From the NCBI GenBank assembly GCA_964035545.1, contig OZ037768.1:17824200-17888199 (forward strand): a stretch of 64,000 bases of DNA, given 5' to 3'. The translations under genes and the position numbers were made by a program. The notes under the pieces are model-generated. The model was given only the letters and a program-made list of their open reading frames with translations, was not told the DNA's origin and searched no databases. The first letter of the stretch is position 1. Every line of letters starts with the position of its first letter. The DNA comes from Bugula neritina. Taxonomy: Eukaryota; Bryozoa; Gymnolaemata; Cheilostomatida; Bugulidae. Shown here piece after piece: positions 50,029 through 60,773 of this stretch.

Positions 50029-53000
50029 CTAAGTAATTTTAGAGGTAATGGCTTTCATTATAGAGCTAATAACAGGCTCCAACCTTATAGAGATACACAA
50101 AGGGCTACATAAGGACAACAACAACTACAATAAGTATAACATAGGACATGAAGTTTGAAGCAATTTTGCTGGCAATTCCCCAAAGAATTAATATTATACC
50201 TAACTAATGTAAACTCTAAACACATTTTTTCAACTTGCTAAAACTTCATACCAGCAAGAAATCTTTTTAACGAAGATAAATTGCATTTTGTAAAACTGTT
50301 TGATGTTGCCGTGCAGCTCTGGCTGAATAATGAAACATAGAGCAAGCCATTTATTTTGCAAAACTCATCATAAAGTACAGAATAAATCATGAAAAGTTGT
50401 ATAATTTTGTATTTTATATCAAAAAAAGTTTTTTTTAGTTAAATTAACATTTCAGTTGTGGAAAGAACAACTGTTATATTATTGTTTCTAATAGTTTCAC
50501 TTGAAGCTTTCATGCAGTGTAGCAGTGTTTGTTCTATCTATTCAGTCAGTTACCTAATTATTTATTAGTTTGTAGGCTGTTCTATTTACTCTAGGCCCTA
50601 GGCTTTAAGAATGAAGAACTAGCACTATCTAGCACCATCTAGCACTTGTAACCTATTGATAGTCCAGGGTGCTTTACTTGCCATACTCTGGCTTGCAGAC
50701 AGAGGATTCAAATTGCTTTTTATGACTAGATACCTGTTACATTTTGCTCTTACAAGATAAATCAATTTTAAAATATTCTCAAAGTAAAAACATGTTTAAT
50801 GGTAGCACCATACATTGTTGTTCAGTTTGTATCTCTACCCCAATATTCTGCATTATTGTCTTCTATCAATTTGTGAAAAGAGCTACTGAAAGAGCTTTTT
50901 ATGAAACTTAAAACAAATTGAAACATTTACCCAATACTCAACTTACTGGATTGCTCTCTATCATGGTAGGCTATCAACAAAGCAAGCCAAAATTGCTTAT
51001 TCTGAAGTTTAGCTTTTGTGAAAATTGGCAAGCTTTAGTTAATAACCTGTAATTATATAGCCAAGTTGTTTAATTAAGATTTAAAGTAGCATTGTGTTAC
51101 ACACAATAGTTTCTGAAAATAATTGAAAGAAAAATTTAATAATATATTACTATAAACTTTCCCGAGGAAAGTCTTGCTGATGTTTATAAAGCATGCATTA
51201 AACATTCTGTATTTCAATGGAAGATGACTTACACATTGTAGAAGGAAAGTTGTTTACTTGTCTTAGTTTACAAGGCTATGTCGTAATGCTAGTAGTAGAC
51301 TGATACCCAAACAAAAAAAATAAGAACAAATCTGGTGCTTGTCATAAATATTACGTTAATTTGTCTCTCTAGCATTAGGACAAAAAGAGAGATAAACCAG
51401 TTGCATATATAGTGCGATTGAGCATAAACTGCTATCCTAGCTTACAAATTTTTGAGTGCCAATATTTGAATTGTCAATATATTTATGCCAGGTAAGGCCA
51501 GTAAGAAAATGTAGTTTACCAGTACAAGATTAAATAAAAAGTACGTAAAAGCAGTAACAGAGACGGGTTCTGAAACGTCTGCTCATGCAAACAAAATGCC
51601 CAATTGCTAAGAGTTGGGAGCAGTTTTGAAGAAGCTTGTATATTATACCACTAATTGTTAACATTAAACCTATAAAAGTTACTGCTAAAGATTGAAAAAA
51701 AATCAAGGCACATTCAGAAGCTTGCTAATATATTTCTTTTGAAGCTATTGCAATTAAAGAGTAATTTGTAGTGTAATTGCTGCATTTCTAGCCAACAAAA
51801 AGTTTCAATAGCTTATAAAAGGCTAGACAACATGGTTTTCAAATTTTGTTTTAGTACGCATAGCTTCAGGTTTTTTAAAAAGCACTATTTTATATATTAG
51901 CAACTGTGAAAGATATAGTTAGGGGTTGCTCTTATTTGTGCTCCGTAAAGCATTTAAAAAAAGAACTCAGATATGGCTTTGAGAAGAAAGAGCATATAAT
52001 TAGTAGCCTTACATTCAGCTTTAACTCAATATATTTTACTGAAGCGTTGAGTTAATCTTTATAGACTTTAGAGCATATGAAAGTGTACTAGCCGACTGTT
52101 TTGTGTGCACTATAGCAAAGAATCACAGTTCAAAGTACATTTTCAGATATAAATGATTGTGAAAAATATATTTTAATTGGTTTAATCCTATCATATATTA
52201 CAAGTCTCTTTGTTATGTAAATTCAAATAGAATACTATAATTATTTTGAAATAAATATTAAAACATTATCAGCCTATTGTGCATTAGTACTTCAAATAAT
52301 ATTAGCAATGACAAAAATATTAGTAGGACATTTTGTTCTCATATGATGCATCATGAAGATGAAGTGCAGAAAATGTGCTAATATTCTTAAGATTAGTTTA
52401 AAGCAATGGTGTTCTGCGTGTTCTTTAATGATTGATTACAAACAGTGCCCTCAAATTGCCATCTATATAACTGTTCAAAGAATCACTGAGGCAAACTTTT
52501 AAGAAATCTGCAAAATACTGTACCTATACGGTTGATTTAATAAAAGGAATAGCTAGTAAAACTTAAAAAATAAGCCTTTGAAGCAAATCGTTTAGCATCT
52601 GGTAAATAGAAGTGCATACCTGGCCGTTTTTTTTTAGTAATACCTATATAGTGGTGCTATCTATCCAATTGTTTTTTATTAAAAGACTTTAGAACATATA
52701 GCTAGTTTAGAAATTAGTTTTATCTTGCTTTGTCCGAATTATAGTAGGTATATGCATGGTAGCTAAATGAACTTAACACACATATTTTTTAATACAGGAA
52801 AATACTATAGATATTAGATATTACAGTATAAACTGGCTGCATTCAAATTGAGTAATTTGTAAAATAAAATATACATTATATGTTTCATTAATTCTTTAAG
52901 TATACAATATAGGCTTATAATAATTTGAGGCGACTTTTAATTAGTTAATTATATCTGTATTTTGTCAACTAACTGCTATTCTATTTTTGCTATTACAATA

Positions 53001-53514
53001 TTTTACTTCACTTGCTTATTGAATGACGTGCAATTTCTTTTTCAAAGTACTTGTTTTTACAGTTTAAAATTATATAAACTTGGTTCAATTTAATTGAACT
53101 TTTCCTGTTATATAAAAATATATATATATATACAACTTTCATTACCTGAACAAAACATAAGAATAAGCAAAACATCAACAAATGTAATGAGGATGATACA
53201 GGGTGCACTTCGAATTATTAGACATGAAAATCCTTATTCGATTTTAAAAAGGAAATACATAACATAGGAAATTGAAGTGTAATTTTTTTTATTTTGAATG
53301 CATGGCTATATTAGTTTCTTACAGAGATTAATGGCATAGTGTGAATAGAAGTTGAAAAATAATTTTTTTTAACTGAAATTGTTGGAGAATTAATTATAGC
53401 AGACAAAGTAGAACCAAACCAATTGAGTTTCTATACTTTGCATAGTACAAATGTAATATAGCTTTTATTACTCAAAAGGTAAAAATGAGAAGACAATTTC
53501 AAAGAAAATAAATA
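50029..53514. other. Gene-free interval
   Basis: No supported gene, RNA or long repeat was seen. There are short A/T runs and a small TATA microsatellite near 53117-53132. Confidence 0.4.
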
Positions 53515-53625
53515 TGATATATTCTGATAACAGAGGGGGCTCTGTTTATAGGCCCCCTATGGTATCAAAATATACCAAATGCATATAAGCCCCCTATGAG
53601 CAGCCCCCTATGAAACCACATTTAA

Positions 53626-53628
<3 letters not shown>
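53515..53628. repeat. GGGGGC-stem foldback repeat, copy 2 (opposite orientation)
   Basis: The left arm ending CAGAGGGGGC (53531-53540) pairs with GCCCCCTATGGTATC downstream. GCCCCCTATGA then appears twice more before CCACATTTAAGAA and a TA tract. Read on the minus strand this mirrors copy 1 at 43689-43960. Confidence 0.65.

Positions 53629-53702
<74 letters not shown>
53629..53702. repeat. (TA)n microsatellite
   Basis: Uninterrupted TA dinucleotides for about 74 bp between the GGGGGC repeat and a Penelope-like terminus. Confidence 0.98.
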
Positions 53703-53706
<4 letters not shown>

Positions 53707-53843
53707 TAATGAACGATAAAATTTGATTTAAAGCACTTTATTACTACTACTTTCATGTGCATAGAATGTACACAATCTTCAGATAAAATGTTAAGATGTG
53801 GTGCATGAGTGCATTGAGGTCTCTTTAGTGGTAAACTATACAC

Positions 53844-53848
<5 letters not shown>
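53703..53848 (+). mobile_element. Solo terminus of the Penelope-like element family
   Basis: The segment with ATAAAATTTGATTTAAAGCA, TTTATTACTACTACTTTCAT, GTGCATAGAATGTACACAAT and TCAGATAAAATG aligns in order with the terminus at 59200-59310. It too follows a TA tract directly and ends at a second TA tract (53849-53900). No coding remnant accompanies it. Confidence 0.6.
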
Positions 53849-53889
<41 letters not shown>

Positions 53890-54101
53890 ATTATATATAT
53901 GGAAAACACCCAACTTAGTGCACTTTAACTTGATAAGATGAACAAAGGGTGATATAAACAACCAAAATAAGCATAAAATAACCATTTAAGAAGCTTTAAC
54001 TTTTATGTAAATTAAATATGGGGAAACCAAAGTAATGAATAAAAATAGAGTTTAATATAGCAAATAAAAATCATAATTTAGAATACTATTCTTATCAAAG
54101 T

Positions 54102-54288
54102 TTTATAGTCACTATTCCTTGTGAGAAACCATGATGAAAAGGGTTTTTGTTGAATCGGGCTAAAGACTTATTTACAGATGGGGCACCGTAGCAATCATGA
54201 CTGGATGCTCTTCTTAACATCACCAAATTGGCCGTTGTCAGGGTTCGAACCCATGAGTTAATCATAACTGCTAGACATCGGCTGCTCC
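54102..54288 (-). mobile_element. tRNA-derived SINE, copy C
   Basis: On the minus strand a perfect B box GGGTTCGAACCC (54241-54252) is followed by GGTGATGTTAAGAAGAGCAT and a tail ending AGTGACTATAAA. The body aligns with copies A and B. The tRNA-like head is degraded upstream of the B box. Confidence 0.8.
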
Positions 54289-55087
54289 TTAAACAAATTA
54301 AATCAAATAGTATCAGTTCGTCAAACCACACTTCCTTCTCTCATGCTCCCATGGTGCTCTATTAATTCTATTAGTGGTAGCTATAAATAGGTTAAAAATA
54401 TTATGTGAAAACATGCTATGTTAAACTAACAATATGTATGAAACAGACTCTTCTCAGGTTGTTGCAAATCTTACATCATTCTGCATGAACACATTTTGGA
54501 GGCTTGATAAGCTAATAAAAAACAAATTAACAATAAACAATAGGTGTTATAGTTTGTCTCAAAAGTTGCTTTAAATATAAATAAATAAAAACAAATCTTG
54601 ACATGATGCAGGCCATGTCTACTTGGTTTATTGTTTACCGAAAACAAATAGAAGCTAAGATATAGAACTGAGTATATACTAGGGGTTGTCTATTATACCT
54701 GTTTTAGGCATTTCACAAAACTATCTCGACTTTAAGTATTTTCTTTCTTGAAAACAGTTTATGGAAAAAATGTAGATGCTCCAAAAACATTGTTCGTTGC
54801 CTACATGCAGACACTAAAATGTACTTTGATTGTTTTTCATTTGTTTTAAAAAGAATTAGGTCAATAACTATTTCAACACAATGTTATCATTTTATCAACC
54901 AAAAACTCCATATAACTCCAAATAAAACTAAAACATGTATTCTGTTGTACTAAATATAGATAATCATGAATTTATTCTAAAAAAGTTGAACGAAATGAAC
55001 TTGTGAACTTTACACAAATCAATAACACTGTACTTATTTGAGAAAATAAATTATTGAAAACAAACAAAATATTTAATGGTTTCTTGT
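54289..55087. other. Gene-free interval downstream of the zinc-finger gene
   Basis: AT-rich intergenic sequence, with no gene or repeat that I can support. Confidence 0.4.
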
Positions 55088-55093
55088 TTTATT
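55088..55093 (-). terminator. Candidate polyadenylation signal of the zinc-finger gene
   Basis: AATAAA on the minus strand, 242 nt beyond the stop codon of the zinc-finger gene. Confidence 0.4.
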
Positions 55094-55334
55094 AAATTTG
55101 TTAAGATTCAATTTAATGTGAAATTAGATGAAACCAGTCAGAGTTCAAACATTTAAAACCTGTTTTTTAAGTTTGTAAATGAATACAACAGACAGTTTTT
55201 AGTTTGCCATGCAGTGCCACATCATCAACATCAATGGAATTTGCTTTAAATAAAGAATGGCTCACATTCCTCAAATTTTCTTTCTTGTTTGTTATAGTAG
55301 CATGGCAGGTATAATTTACATGATCTTAAAATAT

Positions 55335-58324
55335 TCATAGATCGGAATTGCATGCAACATTCTTCTGATTGACTGTATGTTTAGCTTTAACATGCCGAGA
55401 GAGATTACTCCTGTCCCTAAACATACTACCACATTTTGTGCAACTATATGGTTTCTCTTTTGTGTGTGTTCTCATGTGACCATTTAAATGAGATATTTGT
55501 CTAAACCTCATTTTACAGATTTCGCATTCATATGGTTTTTCTCCTGTGTGTAACCTTTCATGAGTAATTAAATTAACATTTAATGTGAAACTCTTCCCGC
55601 ACACGCCACATCTGTATGGTTTTTCTCCCGTGTGTATCCTTGCATGAGGAGCTAAATGAGAACTCTGGGTGAAAGTTTTTCCACACACTTCACATTTGTA
55701 TGGTTTCTCTTTTGTGTGTGTTCTCATGTGAATGTTTAAAGTAACTTTTTGTCTAAACTTATTTTTACAGACTTCACATTTGTAAGGTTTTTCTTCGGTG
55801 TGTAATCTGTGTAATCTTGCATGACGAGTTAAGTTAGAAGTGTGTGGAAAAGTTTTCCCACACACTTCACATTTGTATGGCTTTCCTCTAGTGTGGACTC
55901 TCATGTGGGCAATAAGGAAACAATTGTAGCTGAATAGCTTTCCACATTCTGTACACTTGTAAGGTGTTTTTGTGTTGTGGATCCTCTTGTGACGACTCAG
56001 TGTAGATTTTTGAGCAAATGCTTCACTGCAATAACTGCAATTGTACAGTTTTTTTCTAGTATGGATCTTCATATTATGTCTGGTCAATTGCTGACTCTTA
56101 CTAAATGACATTTTACACTCGACACATTTATATGGGTTGTCTTCTCTATTTTGTATCAAGTTCCAAGTTTTAGTAAGATCTATTTTTCTACACTCACTTT
56201 GCTGGTTAAGCCTTTCTTCGGTGTGCGACTTGTTCCCTATAAAAAAATTCATAGAGTTAGGAAGTTGTTCTCTCATTTTAGTGGACTGATATGACTTTTC
56301 CTCCTTTTTATTTTCTTTATCTGCATCCGAGTGTATTCTCTGTGTAGTTTCTTCCTCACAATCTGTACATATTTGAGGCTGTTGATCACATTCTATCTTA
56401 TCAAGGCTGATTAAAGCTCCCAGATAAATGAAAATTTTTTTACACTTGGTGCAAGTGTTTGGCTTCACTTTGTTGTTATCTCTCATCTGTTTGGCTAAGC
56501 TTGTTATTTCTAAGTTTCTTTCTTCACAGATAGATGTACGCTTAACACTCTGTTCCTGAACAGGCACGCCTAGATTACTTCTCTCTTCTAACATATTTTC
56601 ACCTGTAAATAAAATATTCTCAGTATCACACTTTCTGTGAGTTTTCTTATCTTTTCTTTTCTCTAAATCTTTTCCTTTTTTAAAATCTAAACAAGGATGC
56701 TCCAACTTTTTATTTTCTTGTCTTGTCATGATCTCACTCATCATGCCACAATCTAAAATCTACAATTTTTACATGATTTTGAATAAAAACAAACAAAATT
56801 ATTGCTATCACAGCTTGTTAGAATAACACAGTACTGTTGGATATACTATTCTCAAATACACATCTTATGAAAGCATAGCATAAACTAGTTCATTTGACAA
56901 TAAGTTTTTAAAAGATGCTGCATTGCATAGTAAAACTGATATCCCCACATCTAAGCAGACTTCTCAATATCATACTATGTTGTAGTATATAACATTACAT
57001 CACACTTAAGCGGAAACCTACAAATTTTTATACTATACTACTGTTCACATACTAGTTGTTCAGTCAGCAAACAGTTGCCTAGCAATTTTTTGACTATATA
57101 CGTTTTCCTGAGCTCTGTTAGTATCTTAGACTCGGCTTGAAGAGGAGTTCAATAATTAATGAAGTACAAAGTTTGAGGTTACTGAGTGCAGGTTTTGCTA
57201 TAGCACATCATTTTCTAAACCCCCAAACTAGAGACCTTCCCTTTTGGTTCGCTGCACTCAGTGACCCCAATTATTATGCTGCATCAACAAATTTCTATAG
57301 AGAAGAAACCTATTATCATATTGACACTATTTAGTAGTAGCGATTGGTGTGGTGTTTTATGTCTATTGCTAGAAGTTTAGCTGACTCAAACATGTTTGTT
57401 CTATTCTGTAGAGCCAGCAATTTGAAGAAAAAAATTATCCCCACTGTGAATCGAACCCAAGACCTCTGGCTTGCAAGCAAGTGTGCTAACCATTACACCA
57501 CGGGGACCACTGGGTAATTGCATCACTACACAATTAAACTCATCATCACATTATATTATCTATCATCAATTTATGTCGTTGAGAGTGCATTTGCATGAGA
57601 ACAAATTTTTAAAAACAAAATATATTTATTCCTGAACAATAACTACTGTTTTTCATGAAAAAGACTGTTTTTGAGACCCATAAAATATTCACACAATTTG
57701 ATGAGTTGTGACATAACTATTTTCAAAAATTTCGAACCCTTGTCTAGAATTAACAAGTACAGCAAGTAGGGCTGGTTGTAAAAACTTTGCTTTCTGTCAA
57801 TTAAAACCACTTTAAAATAGAACTGTTCCTAATAATTATATATATTTGTGCCCAAACAGACCCCAGTCACCAAACCTTGTAAAAAGAAACATAATAAACT
57901 CTGTGCTCAGAATTGTTTATTTTTTGCTTATGCTTATTTTTTCAGCATACCAAAGACTTTGCGAAACTTTATTTGAGTTTTAGCTAATTCAGTTTCAAAA
58001 AATGAGCAAAATATCTGAAAGTGTGCTTATATTTTAAGGCTAATAAAACTGTTAATAATGAGCAGTTTATACAGTTATAGTCTTTTTTCATTTTAATTAA
58101 TAAAATAAGCTCTAACTAAAAACTAATACTTTTCAAAAAAGTTCACAGCATCTTGTAATTGTGGCCAAATAAAACCCAGTTGGTGAGACTTGAATTTAAA
58201 ATAATGTGTTGGGTAACAAAAATAAAACTTTAAAACAATGTAAGGTTACATAATTTTTAGCTAAATTTTAAAGTAAGAATAACTGCTTACAAAAACAACA
58301 TCTCTACTCACCAGCAGCAGACAT
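55335..58324 (-). CDS. C2H2 zinc-finger protein, nine fingers (complete, 2 coding exons)
   Basis: Probable sequence-specific DNA-binding nuclear protein. Coding exons on the minus strand are 58324-58312 (MSAA plus one base, donor GTGAGT, A at -3 of the ATG) and 56752-55335. They join in frame to 1,431 nt and 476 aa; starting at the internal ATG 56744 would give 469 aa. Numbered from that internal Met, fingers span residues 205-456 with the C-X2-C...H-X3-4-H pattern throughout. Linkers are TGEKP or TKEKP late in the array. Finger 4 is followed by an odd duplicated RLH before TEEKP. The lysine-rich N-terminal half has no KRAB, BTB or SCAN domain. It has a CTKC...CTDC pair (98-129) that might bind one more metal. 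Fingers 5 and 8 (KFRQ/RFRQ, HMRTHTKEKPY) look like internal duplicates. DNA target and orthologue are unknown. Confidence 0.9.
57437..57507 (-). pseudogene. tRNA-like sequence in the zinc-finger gene intron
   Basis: Minus-strand GTCCCCG pairs with TGGGGAT (acceptor, 7 bp with two G-T). The D arm GGTGTAATGGTTAGCAC, a TTGCAA loop and the B box GGTTCGATTC follow in tRNA order. A T-run (57434-57428) sits just beyond the 3' end, like a Pol III terminator. The anticodon loop is one base short for an Ala(TGC) reading, with a mismatched stem. A Cys(GCA) register pairs only 3 of 5, and the T stem has a mismatch. A pseudogene is most likely. Confidence 0.55.
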
Positions 58325-59144
58325 CTTGAAACTTTTAGCACATAAAATATTATCTTAATATATAAAATTTAGGCCAATAAAAGTTTTTTTCATTACTAAG
58401 CAAGCTAAACATTTTTTCATTAAAAAACGGTGCAGAAAGAAATTTTAAAGCACATGCAGCAATTATATAACCTGTACAAATCTGAACTAAATATTAATAA
58501 ATGTATTTACTCAGTAGCTGTACTATCATGGCTATGTGGCTGGCTAGTAACAACCTTATAGACAAAGAATAGCTTTCAATTCAGACTCATTATTATAACA
58601 AGAGTTGAGTAAAAAATTCACCTGACTTGAGGTGTCCACTGACAACTGGAATGACTTAAACACTCAACATATGATTATTTTAGAAACACAAACATAATAT
58701 ATTATCAAGTATAAAGTTCCAACATAAAAAAATAACATGCAGTGAGATAATTCTAAAAGCATTGATGATGAGAGTATGAGAGCAAATCAACAAGGGATAT
58801 GATCAGCATAGAAGCATAAATAATGATATATTATAGTAGGAGCATTCATTTTAACATATGCCATTGTAAAAAAATAGATTATAACAACATCAATATATGA
58901 TAATTATTATTGAGGTTATGATATTATATGCTATAAATGTACGTGAAAGCGTTTGTAAGAATAAAGAGAATAAAGGTTAGATACTTCATCATGAGAGTAT
59001 GAGATGAGTTGATAATTATAGTAATCTTGTTGTCTACAATTGTCATCCTATATCAGTCAAAACTAACTTATCGAATTGGTGTAAATCTGTCTAGAACATA
59101 TTCTCTGATTTGTTATACTTGAATATTAACCAAATGTAGTCAAC

Positions 59145-59148
<4 letters not shown>
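58325..59148. other. Upstream region of the zinc-finger gene
   Basis: This should contain the promoter and 5' UTR of the minus-strand zinc-finger gene, but no TATA box at a convincing distance was found. No other gene is seen. Confidence 0.4.

Positions 59149-59199
<51 letters not shown>
59149..59199. repeat. (TA)n microsatellite
   Basis: About 51 bp of TA dinucleotides abutting the left terminus of the Penelope-like element. Confidence 0.98.
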
Positions 59200-59204
<5 letters not shown>

Positions 59205-60512
59205 GAAATGAAATGAAATAAAATTTGATTAATAAAATGACATTTATTACTCATATTTTCGTGCACTAAAATATTGTGCACATGTCAGATAAAATTGTCA
59301 TTATGATTGCTCTCAATTATATAATATGGTAAAGCTGAAAATATGCACAGAATAAAACATGAGGATTAAAACATAACACAGAGGTAGCATTGGATATAAT
59401 TAGCTATGTCACAGCATTCTTGAGTAGGAATTTTCTGCTATGCCTGCATATAGATAAAAAGTCATTGCTCTTGTTAAGAGAAGACAACCATTGCTTGTAC
59501 AGAATAAAATATTTTTCCCCATAAGCACAGCTGACAGCTTTTAGTGGTGTTATTATATGGCTGAGCTTTTCTAAGAATTTTCCAGAAAATTGTGAAATCC
59601 AGGTCTCTGTCTTTTAGTGACCATATGTGTTTGCTTAACTCAGTTTGTAAGCGCTTGGTGGGATGCCTGAAGGAAGCAAGATGGTTGTAATACCTTGTCT
59701 TGAATGTAATAGAAGAAATTCCTACATATGTTTCAACAGCATTGTTTGATGGAACAGATACATTAGCCTGGTACACGATGTTTGGAGTTGTGCATTCTCC
59801 TGGTAACGGGCACATCTCTATATTTGTACAGTTGCAGCCTGCCTGTGATGTAGAGACAGTGTTCCACTTTTATTGTGAGCAATAATGGTTTGCTCCAAGC
59901 TAGGGCAGCAACTGTAGCTGAGTATGAGTGTGTTCTTGTTAAATATTTTGTGTAGTGTGTGTTTGCCGTAGAATACATATTTTATTAGCTTGAGGAATAA
60001 GGAGCCGATTTTTGTCTTTACATTACGACTATAAGGCAGGTTGTACCAGGTGGTTCGTCTTTTGACGAGGTTTGATGCTCGTATTGGTGTTGTCAGTGTA
60101 GTTTCTGTATTTGAGCTAATAATTATATCCACTTTTAGCCAATGCATCTTGATATTGTGGGATGGCATTGTTGAAGATGGTCTCATTAGTAGGTATATCA
60201 CAAAGTCTGCGGTTTATGGATTATGGTATGTTTTTCAGTATGCTAGGAGATGATTAGACTTTTTGTGTACGCACAGAGGAATGTTGTTGGGCTCAGAGTA
60301 TGGTCTGTGTTGTTTCTTGACCAGATCTGATTATATATTGAAAAATCAAATTTGATGACAATTTTATCTGAGGAGTGCACAATATTTTAATGCACGAAAC
60401 TATTAGTAATAAATGTCATTTTATTAATCAAATTTCATTTCATTGTTTTTAATGTTTATGCTCTAGATTTATTTCTATAGAGCACTTTTATAAGGCTTTA
60501 TATACTCTCATT

Positions 60513-60516
<4 letters not shown>
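59200..60516 (-). mobile_element. Decayed Penelope-like retroelement with inverted termini
   Basis: The end regions 59200-59300 and about 60350-60465 are inverted copies (for example TTGATTAATAAAATGACATT on the left and its complement on the right). They resemble the pseudo-LTRs of Penelope-like elements, which may be inverted. Between them, on the minus strand, lie the remains of the C-terminal reverse transcriptase and GIY-YIG endonuclease. TA tracts abut both sides. The catalytic reverse transcriptase core is missing, so the copy is truncated and dead. Confidence 0.8.
59474..60288 (-). pseudogene. Penelope-like polyprotein remnant (RT C-terminus and GIY-YIG endonuclease)
   Basis: In order on the minus strand there are four segments. 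PLCVHKKSNH comes at about 60288-60241. Then, in another frame, NETIFNNAIPQYQDALAKSG at 60202-60121. Next is TWYNLPYSRNVKTKIG with HKIFNKNTLILSYSC in the frame ending 59818. Last is the endonuclease part with CPLPGECT, ETYVGI, TELSKHIWSLKD and CLWGKIF, ending at 59474. The segments lie in different frames with stops between them, so at least three frameshifts separate them. The order and motifs are those of canonical GIY-YIG Penelope-like elements, from family memory. The host function is retrotransposition, now lost. Confidence 0.8.

Positions 60517-60581
<65 letters not shown>
60517..60581. repeat. (TA)n microsatellite
   Basis: About 65 bp of TA dinucleotides between the Penelope-like element and the hammerhead-like motif. 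Confidence 0.98.
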
Positions 60582-60584
<3 letters not shown>

Positions 60585-60586
60585 AA

Positions 60587-60633
60587 TCTGTGGACAGCAG
60601 CTGTTTTGGGGTTTGTCCCCTCATCAGCACAGA
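60587..60633 (-). ncRNA. Hammerhead-ribozyme-like motif (probably inactive copy)
   Basis: On the minus strand: stem I 5' strand TCTGTG (60633-60628), core CTGATGA (60627-60621), and stem II GGGG/CCCC (60620-60617 with 60611-60608, loop ACAAA). Then come AAA where GAA is expected (60607-60605), a short stem III within ACAGCTGCTGT (60604-60594), and C17 at 60593 completing a GUC site. Stem I closes with CACAGA (60592-60587), a perfect 6-bp match. Position 12 is A where the catalytic G is required. Stem III is short, as in hammerheads of Penelope-like elements and retrozymes. The motif lies upstream of, and in the same sense as, the element at 59200-60516. Confidence 0.65.
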
Positions 60634-60701
60634 ACAGAGTACCATGGCCCACACCTTCGCAATAGTAGAAACTTATAGTTTTACTAAAGCATATTTAAAA
60701 G

Positions 60702-60708
<7 letters not shown>

Positions 60709-60772
<64 letters not shown>
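60709..60772. repeat. (TA)n microsatellite
   Basis: About 64 bp of TA dinucleotides. Together with the tract at 60517-60581 it brackets a 127-bp segment that contains the hammerhead-like motif. Confidence 0.98.

Positions 60773-60773
<1 letters not shown>

Noticed and set aside
57137-57334. 65-aa plus-strand frame in the zinc-finger gene intron
   Set aside because: Short, with no recognised domain and no splice-compatible neighbours.
57437-57507. Functional tRNA-Ala or tRNA-Cys gene
   Set aside because: The anticodon loop is one base short for Ala, the stem is mismatched in both registers, and the T stem has a mismatch. It is kept as a pseudogene.
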